From DATCHW01 sp963806045 (GTDB taxonomy: Bacteria; Bacteroidota; Ignavibacteria; Tepidaquicellales; Tepidaquicellaceae): 64,000 nucleotides of DNA. Numbering within the stretch: position 1 is the first letter of the stretch; every line of letters starts with the position of its first letter. This document shows positions 47,792 through 57,044 of the stretch, piece by piece. The notes under the pieces are model-generated. The model was not told the DNA's origin and made no database searches. It saw only the letters and a list, made by a program, of their open reading frames with translations. The stretch lies in NCBI GenBank assembly GCA_963806045.1, contig CAWDWP010000004.1, positions 186,001 to 250,000 on the forward strand. Direction: 5' to 3'. The position numbers were made by a program, and so were the translations under genes.

Positions 47792-48796
47792 TTGCAAAAC
47801 AATATTCATTACAATGCATATATTAGTGCTATAGGACACTTTGTCCCTCCCAAAGTAATAACGAACAAATACTTTGAGGATTATATGGATACAACCGATG
47901 AATGGATTAAAGAAAGAACCGGAATATCGGAAAGAAGATATCTTGAAAATGATCAGCCGACATCTTACGCTGCAATAAAAGCTGTTGAAATGCTCCTTAA
48001 AGAAAGGGGAATTACAGCTAATGAAATTGAATTAATTATTATTGCAACTGTTACAGCAGATATGAATTATCCTTCGACTGCATGTATTGTTCAGCATGCC
48101 ATCGGGGCAAATAATTGCTGGGGCTTTGATTTAAGCGGTGCATGTTCAGGATTCATATTTGCTCTGAATACCGGTGCTCAATTTATAAAGTCCGGACAGC
48201 ATAAAAAAGTTGTAGTAATCGGTGCTGATAAAATGTCTGCCATAATCGATCCCCTGGACAGAAATACTTGTGTATTATTCGGGGATGGAGCCGGAGCAGT
48301 TCTCTTAGAACCATCTGAAGATAAAGATTCAGGTATTCTTGATTCGATATTAAGAATTGATGGTATCGGGGGGAAATATCTCAGGCAGCCGGCGGGAGGC
48401 AGTTTACATCCTTCTTCTCATGAAACTGTTGAGAAAAGAATGCATTACGTCCATCAGGACGGCAGAGCTGTATTTAAAGATGCTGTCATTGGAATGGCAG
48501 ATATATCTGTTGAGATTATGGAAAAGAATAATCTAACTCCTGATGAAATTGCTTATCTTGTGCCTCATCAGGCAAATTTAAGAATAATTACTGCGACGGC
48601 AGACAGAATGGGAATAACAAAGGAGAAAGTTATGTTAAATATTAATAAATATGGAAATACAACAGCTGCAACAATTCCTTTGTGTATTTCTGAATATTGG
48701 AGGGAAGGTAAGATTAAAAAAGGTGATAATCTTATACTTGCAAGTTTTGGGGCAGGTTATACTTGGGGAAGTATTTTGATAAAATGGGCTTTGTAA
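47792..48796 (+). CDS. fabH: 3-oxoacyl-ACP synthase III (FabH)
   Basis: The 334-residue protein has the KAS III triad Cys118 (LSGACSGF), His259 (PHQANLRI) and Asn289 (KYGNTTAAT). It condenses acetyl-CoA with malonyl-ACP to begin fatty acid synthesis. The start is a TTG, supported by an AAAGGA ribosome-binding site 9 bases upstream that lies in the last codons of clpC. The only nearby ATG is out of frame. Following ispE after 26 bases suggests a clpC-fabH-ispE operon. Confidence 0.96.
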   Translation: MQNNIHYNAYISAIGHFVPPKVITNKYFEDYMDTTDEWIKERTGISERRYLENDQPTSYAAIKAVEMLLKERGITANEIELIIIATVTADMNYPSTACIVQHAIGANNCWGFDLSGACSGFIFALNTGAQFIKSGQHKKVVVIGADKMSAIIDPLDRNTCVLFGDGAGAVLLEPSEDKDSGILDSILRIDGIGGKYLRQPAGGSLHPSSHETVEKRMHYVHQDGRAVFKDAVIGMADISVEIMEKNNLTPDEIAYLVPHQANLRIITATADRMGITKEKVMLNINKYGNTTAATIPLCISEYWREGKIKKGDNLILASFGAGYTWGSILIKWAL

Positions 48797-48822
48797 ATGA
48801 AATTTTTTAATTTAAATAATTA

Positions 48823-49677
48823 ATGGTATTAAAATCTTACGGAAAAATAAATGTCGGGTTAAAAGTTATCAATAAAAGAGAAGATGGTTTTCATAACATA
48901 GAGACAATCTTTTATCCCGTAAATATTTTTGATGAAATAGATTTTAATATTTCTAAAACCACCAATAGCTACAATTCTCTTCATCTTAAATCGGATAAAG
49001 CTTATATTCCTGCTGATAAAAGCAATACGTGCTATAAGGCTACGATCAGCTTTTTCAAAGAATTTTTGATAAAAGATTTCTTTGATATTAAAATTAATAT
49101 TCAAAAAAATATTCCGGTCGGAGGTGGTCTTGGGGGAGGAAGTTCTGATGCAGCATCCATCATAAAAGCATTAATAAAATATTTTAATATTAGTGTATCT
49201 GAAAAGAAAAATTCTATTATGAAAGTTGCATTGTCCGTAGGAAGTGATGTTCCTTTCTTTTTAATCTCTAAGCCTTGCTTTGCATCGGACAGGGGTGATA
49301 AATTAAAACTATTACCGGATTTTAAACTCAATTATAAAATATTATTAGTGAACCCTAATCTTCACATTTCGACTAAATGGGCTTATGAAAATATTAAACC
49401 GAAAGTCTTGGATTCTCCTCCATCGGAATTAAAAAACATTTCGAAATTTGATCTTAATGAATATAATTTTGAAAATGATTTTGAGGATATTGCTTTCGAG
49501 AAATACCATGAACTTAAAGAGATTAAAGACATCATGAAAAATGAAGGGGCTATCTATGCATCACTCAGCGGGTCCGGTGCAACGATGTTTGGTTTCTTTA
49601 AACTAACAGACGAAGCATCATTGTCTGAATGCTTTAAAAAATTCAGGAATAGAAACTATTTTACCTATATCTCCTGA
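48823..49677 (+). CDS. ispE: 4-diphosphocytidyl-2-C-methyl-D-erythritol kinase
   Basis: The 284-residue GHMP kinase has KINVGLKV near the N-terminus, the phosphate loop PVGGGLGGGSSDAAS (residues 98-112) and LSGSGATMFGF near the C-terminus. This is the usual IspE layout. It phosphorylates CDP-ME in the MEP isoprenoid pathway. No other MEP gene is in the window. It ends 20 bases from the convergent DUF5683 gene. Confidence 0.94.
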   Translation: MVLKSYGKINVGLKVINKREDGFHNIETIFYPVNIFDEIDFNISKTTNSYNSLHLKSDKAYIPADKSNTCYKATISFFKEFLIKDFFDIKINIQKNIPVGGGLGGGSSDAASIIKALIKYFNISVSEKKNSIMKVALSVGSDVPFFLISKPCFASDRGDKLKLLPDFKLNYKILLVNPNLHISTKWAYENIKPKVLDSPPSELKNISKFDLNEYNFENDFEDIAFEKYHELKEIKDIMKNEGAIYASLSGSGATMFGFFKLTDEASLSECFKKFRNRNYFTYIS

Positions 49678-49696
49678 AACCTCAAATTAATTCCTA

Positions 49697-50586
49697 TTAG
49701 AAAGTTACTTTTATATTCGCAAATGGAGTCAGTTTATATTCGTTGTGAGTATAATTATAAAGGTTCTTAATATTTAAACTAGTATTCACATTAATATTCT
49801 TATTGAACATAGTAACACTCCAGGCAGCATCTGCAGCGCTCAATAGGTGGTTCAATACAATTACATCAAGCGAATAGGATGCATTGCTAAAATAATCATT
49901 CGCTTTTTGCCTGTTAACCATATAATTCTGCACTTGAGGTAATACATAAGTGTTCAAAATTATTTCTATTAATATCTGATCCTGCTGCTCGACCACCCAC
50001 CAATAAAACTTTGATACTTTCCTATGACTTCATAATATTGTTGTTCTCCCTTAAAGGAGGTAGTGTGTGAGAAAAATTTTGCTTCTTCACATACATTTAC
50101 TTGTGCTCTTAATCTCTTCAAAATTCGGTTCATTGGGTTAGATACCTGCAAGAGCCGGGAAATTGCTGATTTTTAAGCCATAAAGCATATTCGTTAATAT
50201 TCCAATTAGCGTTTGCATAATTCTGGATACTCATTTGTTTTATCATTTCCTTTCTTTTGGAATGTCGAATATACCACCCATAAACCAACTTCTGCACCAA
50301 AAAATATAGCACTTTTGATATAGCTTTTAGCGTAAAACTCACCTGAACCAGGGATGACAGCTGACATCAAGGCAGCTAAATATGGACTTTTTTCTTTGGA
50401 ATCATCATTGTTAATTTCCATTTTTGAGAAATTTTGAATGTTATCATTTAATTCAATTTTTGCGTTTTGGTTTAATATTTTATCTGAAAGTTCTGTTTTA
50501 TTGAAATTATTGATTTGAGGATAGCAATTCGTCACAACGGAAAGAATTATGAACAAAAGTGCTATTGATAAAATTGATTTTTTCAT
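49697..50586 (-). pseudogene. DUF5683-type membrane protein, five frame breaks
   Basis: The N-terminus has a signal peptide (CYPQ) and the DUF5683 core KSPYLAALMSAVIPGSGEFYAKSYIKSAIFFGAEVGLWVVY. The frame then breaks five times. Removing one base each near 50225, 50130-50140, 50087-50120, 49971-50005 and 49948 gives one continuous protein of about 294 residues: NEYQNYANANW, then EPNFEEI, CEEAKFF, EQQYYEVIGKYQSF, DINRNNFEH and NYMVNRQKANDYFSNAS. All five are single-base insertions. It is paralogous to 51330-52113. Such proteins have a few membrane helices and unknown function. It is either a decayed copy or, more likely, poorly polished sequence. Confidence 0.7.
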
Positions 50587-50588
50587 TT

Positions 50589-51323
50589 TTAATAATAAAT
50601 GTTTTTTAAAAAAAGTGCATTTCCTGGTAAATATGTTGTCTTTATCTTTTCTCCTTTTAGAAATTTTGTTTTTGTATCTTCAAATTGAAGTCTGCCCCGG
50701 CCCAAATCAATCAAACACCCTATTATCGCTCTCACCATACTATGTAAAAATCTATTAGCAATAATATTAAATAACAATTCATTTTTTGTTTTCTTCAGCT
50801 TGTACGTCAGGTCATAAACGGTACATCTGAAATTATGCTTATCAGTTTTATTTTTGCACAAAGATTTAAAACTTCTGTCTCCAGTCAGGAAAGGTATAAA
50901 CTTATCTATAATATTAAAATCTAAATCATAATTCAATTTATAATAGTAATCTCCATATACAGATTTTTTGTTTAAACATATATTATATTCATACTCCCTT
51001 TTTTTAACAGAATATCTTGCATGAAAATTCAACGGAACACTTTTCATATCCTTTATAGTGATTGCAGGAGGCAAAATAGAATTGAGGGAATAAATTAACT
51101 TTGAAGGATTAATTAGAGTATCTGTTTTAAAATGTGCGGCTTGATTAAGTGCATTGACAGCTGTATCTGTTCTTCCTGAAGCAGTTATTTTTATGTCTTC
51201 ATTCAAAATTTGTTTGAATGATTTTTCTATAGTTTCCTGAATGGTTTTTGTTGTATCCTTTTGAATTTGCCAGCCGTAAAAATTTTTACCGTCGTACTCT
51301 ATTACAATTTTATAGTTATTCAA
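50589..51323 (-). CDS. truA: tRNA pseudouridine(38-40) synthase TruA
   Basis: The 244-residue protein has YDGKNFYGWQIQKDT at the N-terminus and the catalytic Asp53 in ASGRTDTAVNALNQ. The second repeat (NRFLHSMVRAIIGCLIDLGRG) is also typical. It converts U38-U40 of the tRNA anticodon arm to pseudouridine. It lies 2 bases before one DUF5683 gene and 6 bases after another, an unusual sandwich. The frame is intact between two broken genes. Confidence 0.95.
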   Translation of the reverse strand: MNNYKIVIEYDGKNFYGWQIQKDTTKTIQETIEKSFKQILNEDIKITASGRTDTAVNALNQAAHFKTDTLINPSKLIYSLNSILPPAITIKDMKSVPLNFHARYSVKKREYEYNICLNKKSVYGDYYYKLNYDLDFNIIDKFIPFLTGDRSFKSLCKNKTDKHNFRCTVYDLTYKLKKTKNELLFNIIANRFLHSMVRAIIGCLIDLGRGRLQFEDTKTKFLKGEKIKTTYLPGNALFLKNIYY

Positions 51324-51329
51324 ATCCCT

Positions 51330-52113
51330 TTAAAAATTTTTTGCTAAATTAATTCTTACACCATCAAAAAGATTATTCTGTGTCGAAATTGCTTCTGTGT
51401 TTATCCTCAATGATGAGGAACTTCCTGAGCTGTTGTTAATCAATACAATCGAACTGATTGCACTGACTATTCTATTAACTATTAATACAGACCCAAAAAT
51501 TATTCGTGAATTATACACTCTTTCTGCTATGCTTCCGCTGAGTCTCAAAAAAAGCCCTGCTGTCAAAACTATCCCAGCTCCAATAATAAGAATTAACATC
51601 ATATATTTTATCGTATTCACCTTTTCTGATGACATCATTATTATAATCATATATCGTATTAAAACTTCCAACATTCGAATAGTAATTATCATCTTTGCCA
51701 GTCTTATTTAGTCCGGAATGGACAACTGCGAAGGTCCTACCATCATCCCGTAGAGAATTCCCGTACATATTTAATCCAATTATTCCTAACCATGATAAAA
51801 CCTCGCCCGTTAAAAAGTATTTTCCAACATCCATCCTTCCGGCATAAAAATGACCGGCACCTGGCACAAGAAGAGAAAGTAATATTGCGATACCCGGGGA
51901 TTTTTTTTCATCAGAAAAGATAATTTTATTATCTAAAGTTTTTTCAGAAATCATTTTTTCATCGGCTTTGAGAATCTTATTATTGAGCTCTAATTGCAGG
52001 TTCTGATTTGCAATATTTCTTTCAGATTTAATTAAATTACTATTATCCTGTGAAAAAACAGTACTATTAATTAAAAATATTACAAAAACTATGACACTTA
52101 ATTTTTTAAACAT
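51330..52113 (-). CDS. DUF5683 membrane protein, one frame break
   Basis: A signal peptide (TVFSQ) is followed by the DUF5683 motif KSPGIAILLSLLVPGAGHFYAGRMDVGKYFLTGEVLSWLGIIGLNMYG. The frame stops at 51511, but removing one T from the T7 run at 51547-51553 restores DSRAFLRLSGSIAERVYNSRIIFGSVLIVNRIVSAISSI and ends at 51330, giving about 260 residues. It has two or three membrane segments and probably sits in the envelope. The function is unknown. It follows dsbD by 4 bases, in the operon dsbD-DUF5683-truA-DUF5683. Confidence 0.8.
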
Positions 52114-52117
52114 TAAA

Positions 52118-53968
52118 TTATTTTTTATTTTCTGATTCTTTTAACGATATAATTTTCTTTGTAAATTCTTCCGGTTCCAAAAACCCGGTTATTCTTAAAT
52201 CTTTCAACTCTTCACCTCTGGAATTAATAAATATAACAACAGGCAGTCCTTTAATATTAAATCTATCACTGATTTGTGCATCTTCTTTCGTCAGGTCAAC
52301 TTTAATATTATTGAAACTTTTTGATTGGTCGATTACTCCTTTATTCGTATAAGTATATTTATCAAGTTCCTTGCATTGTGCGCACCATTCAGCCGAGAAA
52401 TCAATCATAGTAAGCTTCTTCTCAGAACTAATGCTATTTTCAATTTGCTGTAAAGTATTCAGATTTTTCCAGGAGACAATTTCATGAGCAGTTTCAGGTT
52501 TTAATATCCAGGTCCCATATATAACTGCTAACAGGGCAATAATATTTTTTGCTTTATAAAATCCTTTGGAAGAATTTCCTTTTTTATTAAACAAAATAAG
52601 ATAAATACCGCTCAATATCATAAAAACAGGTAATGTATATTCGTTAATTGATTTCGGTAAAATCGGATTTAAAGTATTTATTGCAAGTCCGATTAAGATT
52701 AATCCGAATATAATTTTAACCCCTTCCATCCATTCACCTGATCTTGGCAGCTTACTTATTGAATTAGAAAATGCTGCGAGAAAGATATAAGGCAACCCTA
52801 ATCCCATAGAAAGTATAAAGAACAAGAAAAATCCATAAGATGCAGCAATAAATGAATTTCCGAATTTTGAAGCTGAATCACCAACATATACAACTAGACT
52901 TAAAACAACAGGTCCTATACAGGGAGCAGCAATAAATCCTACTAAGAGACCCATAATTAGTGAGCCGAATAATCCGGACCGGCTTTTATTTCCTGCAAGT
53001 GCAAGTTTCTGAGGAACTCTAATTTCCCAAAGACCGAACATGCTTGTTGCAAGTGCTATGAAAATTAATGCTATTACTGAAACTACAATTGGGTTCTGTA
53101 ATGCTGCGCCAATCATACCTCCGGCAAGTGCTGATACAACTCCGAGTGCGGAATAAGTGACTGACATACCCAGAGAATAAAATACACCCATCATTATGCT
53201 TCTGAATTTATTTCCGCTCGCCTGTGCTCCGAAAAAACTTATAGTAATCGGTATCAACGGATAAATGCATGGTGTTAGATTTAGAGCTAAACCCCAGAAA
53301 AAAATTACTATAATTGCTAAAAATAGCCCTCTTTCCTGAACTAAATTTGCAACCTTTTTTTCATCCTGATTTATATTTTCTGTTTTTGTATTTCCTGATT
53401 GTTCAGTCGTTTTAGTATCTTTGACATCAATTTTCTTATTGAAATCAATTGTTCTGAATATATCAGAATTAATTTCACTTTTGGAATAATTATTTTTGCT
53501 GATTTTTATTTTTACAGGTATCTCAACATTTCTGGGTTCGTAACAAGCTTTATCATCACAAGCCTGATATCTCAGGACAGTTTTTATCAAATATTCTCCA
53601 TCCTTAAGTTCTTTCTTTGCTTTATACGATAATCCTAAATATATTTCTCCTTTATAAACCGGAATTTTATTTTCACTGAATTCGAATTTATAAAGCTCAT
53701 CTTTAGGAAAAGCAACTGCAATAGGTATGAAGTCCGTACTATCAGATTTTATTTCTGTTTTTATTGTTGTCGGATCATCAGTTTGATAGGAATTAATATG
53801 ATATCCATCTTTTATTATTACTTTGACCGCCAGTTTTATAGTGTCATTTGTGCTGAATATTTCTTTATTTTTTAAAACAGAGACTTTTATTTCTTTAGTT
53901 TCCTGACTATATATTGATGTTATAGTAAATAATGTGAATAATATGTATAAAATTATGTTCCGATTCAT
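52118..53968 (-). CDS. dsbD: Thiol:disulfide interchange protein DsbD
   Basis: The 616-residue protein has a signal peptide (SIYSQ). An N-terminal periplasmic DsbD-alpha domain with the cysteine motif QACDDKACYEP follows. Eight membrane helices follow from about residue 220, with the redox cysteines in LTPCIYPLIPITISFFGAQ and AAPCIGPVVLS. A C-terminal thioredoxin domain carries WCAQC at about 524-528. It moves reducing power from cytoplasmic thioredoxin to the periplasm, for example for cytochrome c maturation. It is the first gene of the operon and is divergent from the small gene at 54197. Confidence 0.95.
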   Translation of the reverse strand: MNRNIILYILFTLFTITSIYSQETKEIKVSVLKNKEIFSTNDTIKLAVKVIIKDGYHINSYQTDDPTTIKTEIKSDSTDFIPIAVAFPKDELYKFEFSENKIPVYKGEIYLGLSYKAKKELKDGEYLIKTVLRYQACDDKACYEPRNVEIPVKIKISKNNYSKSEINSDIFRTIDFNKKIDVKDTKTTEQSGNTKTENINQDEKKVANLVQERGLFLAIIVIFFWGLALNLTPCIYPLIPITISFFGAQASGNKFRSIMMGVFYSLGMSVTYSALGVVSALAGGMIGAALQNPIVVSVIALIFIALATSMFGLWEIRVPQKLALAGNKSRSGLFGSLIMGLLVGFIAAPCIGPVVLSLVVYVGDSASKFGNSFIAASYGFFLFFILSMGLGLPYIFLAAFSNSISKLPRSGEWMEGVKIIFGLILIGLAINTLNPILPKSINEYTLPVFMILSGIYLILFNKKGNSSKGFYKAKNIIALLAVIYGTWILKPETAHEIVSWKNLNTLQQIENSISSEKKLTMIDFSAEWCAQCKELDKYTYTNKGVIDQSKSFNNIKVDLTKEDAQISDRFNIKGLPVVIFINSRGEELKDLRITGFLEPEEFTKKIISLKESENKK

Positions 53969-54053
53969 AATGAATTTAAATTATTGAATATATCAAACTA
54001 AGTTAAAGCCATTATCCAATAAATTCAATATAAAAAGTATTTATACGAAATAC

Positions 54054-54085
54054 TTGACTTTTCTACTGTTTATTAGTTATTTTTG
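54054..54085 (+). promoter_or_regulatory. Bacteroidota-type promoter of the 54197 gene
   Basis: TTG (54054-54056), 21 bases, then TATTTTTG (54078-54085), an exact TAnnTTTG -7 box. It gives an untranslated leader of about 105 bases before the TTG start at 54197. Confidence 0.55.
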
Positions 54086-54196
54086 TATAAGAAAGGTAAA
54101 TTTTTGGTATCATTATTAGATAGGTTTCGGAAATTATTTTTAGAGTACCAGATTTATTAAACTATTGTTAAAATAAATATTAAAAAGGAGAAAGCC

Positions 54197-54451
54197 TTGA
54201 AACCAACCATCAAAACTAAGACAAAAAGTGAAAACCCTTTGAGCGATCTGATTGATGATGACGTATTTAACACATTGAAAAAATATAAATTACTTGATGA
54301 AAAAGCAATAAGAGACTATAAAATCAGACAGATGTATAAAGATATGAGAAGGGAAATGAGTGCTGGTGAAGCAATTGATAAGATTCAGGAATTATTTCCT
54401 TATTTACAATTTGATACAATAAGAAAAATCGTTTATCAAGTTTCCAAGTAA
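54197..54451 (+). CDS. Small basic helical protein, possible DNA-binding regulator
   Basis: The 84-residue protein starts at a TTG with an AAAAAGGAG ribosome-binding site 6 bases upstream, which decides the start. It is highly charged and predicted helical: residues 27-84 (LLDEKAIRDYKIRQMYKDMRRE..., then EAIDKIQELFPYLQFDTIRKIVYQV). The last segment looks like a helix-turn-helix in which an ELFPYL helix is followed by a recognition-like helix, as in sigma region 4 or Mor-type regulators. It has its own promoter and terminator, so it is monocistronic. The family assignment is a guess. Confidence 0.65.
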   Translation: MKPTIKTKTKSENPLSDLIDDDVFNTLKKYKLLDEKAIRDYKIRQMYKDMRREMSAGEAIDKIQELFPYLQFDTIRKIVYQVSK

Positions 54452-54472
54452 TAATTTTGAAAATTATTAATT

Positions 54473-54506
54473 AAAGCCGTTCCATATATTGAACGGCTTT
54501 TTTTTT
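54473..54506 (+). terminator. Intrinsic terminator of the 54197 gene
   Basis: A perfect 10-bp stem AAAGCCGTTC/GAACGGCTTT with an 8-base loop and T9. It ends 10 bases before the nadE start codon. Confidence 0.9.
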
Positions 54507-54516
54507 ATAAAATAAA

Positions 54517-55332
54517 ATGTTATACGATAATATTACTTTAGAAAAAATCCTGGTTGGATTTGTTAAAAATGAAACGCAAAGAACAGGGATAAATAAGGCT
54601 GTTGTGGGATTATCCGGAGGAATTGATTCTGCCGTTTCAGCATTTATTGCGGTTAAAGCTCTTGGAAATGAAAACGTTTTATGCGTAATGATGCCTTATA
54701 AGACAAGCAGTAAAGATAGTTTGATAGATGCAAAAAAAGTCATTGATAAACTAAAGACGCCTTCAAAGATAGTAGAAATTTCTGAAATGGTAGATGCTTA
54801 TTTGGAAAAAGCAAAGGAAGAACTTCCGAATGTCCGGAAAGGTAATATAATGGCAAGAATGAGGATGATTGTTCTTTATGATGAATCTTCAAAAGAAAAT
54901 GCTTTAGTAATAGGAACGGGAAATAAAACTGAAATTTTACTTGGGTATACTACAATTTATGGAGATTCTGCTTGCGCAATAAATCCAATAGGGGATTTAT
55001 ATAAAACCCAATTAAGAGCTTTTGCAAAATATTTAGGAGTTCCCGATTCTATATTAAATAAAAAACCATCAGCAGATCTTTGGGATGGCCAAACTGATGA
55101 GGATGAACTGGGATTTTCATATGAAGAGGTTGATAAATATCTGTACCTGAAAATAGATGAAAGAAAAAGTGATGAAGATTTATTAAAATCAGGTTTTTCG
55201 GAAAAATTTATGAATAGGGTAAATAACCTGATAATAAAAAACCAATTTAAAAGATTACCTCCTTTGATTGCTAAAGTTTCAAACCGCACTATAAATTTAG
55301 ATTTCCGATATAACAGGGATTGGAATACATAA
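54517..55332 (+). CDS. nadE: NH3-dependent NAD+ synthetase
   Basis: The 271-residue protein has the ATP PP-loop GLSGGIDSAV (residues 31-40) and GTGNKTEILLGYTTIYGDSACAINPIGDLYKTQ, typical of NadE. The glutaminase (nitrilase) domain is absent, so it should use ammonia. It amidates deamido-NAD in the last step of NAD synthesis. It begins just after a terminator and is followed by ggt after 10 bases. Confidence 0.95.
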   Translation: MLYDNITLEKILVGFVKNETQRTGINKAVVGLSGGIDSAVSAFIAVKALGNENVLCVMMPYKTSSKDSLIDAKKVIDKLKTPSKIVEISEMVDAYLEKAKEELPNVRKGNIMARMRMIVLYDESSKENALVIGTGNKTEILLGYTTIYGDSACAINPIGDLYKTQLRAFAKYLGVPDSILNKKPSADLWDGQTDEDELGFSYEEVDKYLYLKIDERKSDEDLLKSGFSEKFMNRVNNLIIKNQFKRLPPLIAKVSNRTINLDFRYNRDWNT

Positions 55333-55342
55333 ACATTCTTTT

Positions 55343-57019
55343 ATGAGAAAAGTCTTAAATTTATTTCTGCTATTATTATTTATATTTTTTCCATTTCATC
55401 AGTCATTTTCAAATTTTATTTCTTTCAAAAAAGGAGTGGTAAGTTCAGCTGACGAACTTGCCAGCCAGATTGGAATCGATGTACTTAAAAAAGGCGGTAA
55501 TGCTATTGATGCAGCTGTTGCTGTCGGTTTTGCACTGGCTGTAGTTTATCCGCAGGCAGGAAATATCGGTGGCGGAGGATTTATGGTCATTCATTTTGCC
55601 AACGGAAAAAATATCACATTAGATTACAGGGAGAAAGCACCATCACAGGCTTTTAAAGATATGTTTCTGGATACTAATGGAAATGTAATTGAAAATTTAA
55701 GTACTATAGGTCCTCTTGCAGCAGGAATTCCGGGTTCAGTGGCGGGTATGCTACAAGCACTCGAAAAATACGGAACATTAAGCCGTCAGGATATTTTAGG
55801 CTATTCAATAGAATTAGCTGAAAAGGGATTTATTATAAATGATAGATTTGCCGGATTGCTGAATTCCATGCAACCGGAATTTAAAAATTTTAAAGGCACA
55901 TCGAAGATATTCGGAAGAAAATTTAGAGGAGGTGACCTGATTGTTCAGAATGACCTGGCGAGTACACTTAAAGAAATCAGCGATAAAGGCAGGGATGGAT
56001 TTTATAAAGGTAAAGTAGCCGATATGATTATAAATGAAATATTTAGTAGCGGAGGAAAATTTTCTTATTCTGATCTGGATAATTATAATGTTATCGAACG
56101 AGAGGTGCTTAAAGGGACATACAGAGGTTATGAAGTAATATCAATGCCTCCTCCCAGCAGCGGAGGAATCTGTCTATTGAATATGCTGAATATGCTGGAA
56201 AATTATAATGTTTCCGGTTTAGGATTCGGGTCTGCAGGATACATTCAACTTGCAGTGGAAGTTATGCGAAGAGCATATGCAGATAGAAGTGAATATATGG
56301 GGGATGCAGATTTTGTAAACGTTCCCGTTAATACATTAATATCGAAAGAATATGCAAGAAATAGAATGCTTGATTTTCAACCCGAACAAGCGAACAATAG
56401 TGCAGAAATAAAACCCGGGGATGTTAATAAAAAAGAACATCTTGAAACGACTCATTATTCAGTCGCTGATAAATACGGTAATTGTGTTGCAGTAACAACG
56501 ACATTAAATGATTCTTTTGGTAATATGGAAGTTGTCGATGGTGCAGGATTTTTTCTGAATAACGAAATGGATGATTTTGTAATTAAACCGGGAGTACCAA
56601 ATATTTATGGATTAACAGGTGGTGATGCAAATGCCATCGCCCCGGGAAAAAGAATGCTCAGTTCTATGACACCTACTATAATATTAAAAGATAATAAACC
56701 TTTTCTCATACTCGGTTCACCCGGAGGTGGAAAAATAATCACAACAGTATTACAGACGATAATAAATATTATTGATTTTAATATGGAATTGAAAGATGCT
56801 ATCGATGCTCCCCGATTCCATCATCAGTGGTTACCAGATGAAATAATGACTGAACCCGGTGTTTTAATCAAATCAACAAAACGAAGATTAACGGATATGG
56901 GATATTCGATAATAAATGTAAGTGATTTTGGGAGAGTGGATGCTATAATATTTCCGGACGACAAAAATATGAACGGACATTCAGACAAAAGAGGATATGG
57001 TAAAGCTCTTGGATATTAA
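55343..57019 (+). CDS. ggt: Gamma-glutamyltransferase
   Basis: The 558-residue protein has a signal peptide, GGNAIDAAVAVGFALAVVYPQAGNIGGGGFMVI (residues about 50-82), and the autoprocessing/nucleophile Thr in LETTHYSVADKYGNCVAVTTTLN (about residue 373). The substrate-binding SSMTPTI and GSPGGGKI motifs are also present. The proenzyme cleaves itself into two subunits and hydrolyses or transfers gamma-glutamyl groups of glutathione in the periplasm. Lying between nadE and a peptide-type transporter, it may supply Cys-Gly for uptake. Confidence 0.94.
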   Translation: MRKVLNLFLLLLFIFFPFHQSFSNFISFKKGVVSSADELASQIGIDVLKKGGNAIDAAVAVGFALAVVYPQAGNIGGGGFMVIHFANGKNITLDYREKAPSQAFKDMFLDTNGNVIENLSTIGPLAAGIPGSVAGMLQALEKYGTLSRQDILGYSIELAEKGFIINDRFAGLLNSMQPEFKNFKGTSKIFGRKFRGGDLIVQNDLASTLKEISDKGRDGFYKGKVADMIINEIFSSGGKFSYSDLDNYNVIEREVLKGTYRGYEVISMPPPSSGGICLLNMLNMLENYNVSGLGFGSAGYIQLAVEVMRRAYADRSEYMGDADFVNVPVNTLISKEYARNRMLDFQPEQANNSAEIKPGDVNKKEHLETTHYSVADKYGNCVAVTTTLNDSFGNMEVVDGAGFFLNNEMDDFVIKPGVPNIYGLTGGDANAIAPGKRMLSSMTPTIILKDNKPFLILGSPGGGKIITTVLQTIINIIDFNMELKDAIDAPRFHHQWLPDEIMTEPGVLIKSTKRRLTDMGYSIINVSDFGRVDAIIFPDDKNMNGHSDKRGYGKALGY

Positions 57020-57044
57020 TAGTAAATAATCATAAAAATATTTA

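Noticed and set aside
51397..51711. 104-codon plus-strand frame opposite the DUF5683 gene
   Set aside because: Isoleucine-rich shadow of the membrane segments on the other strand; no start signal.
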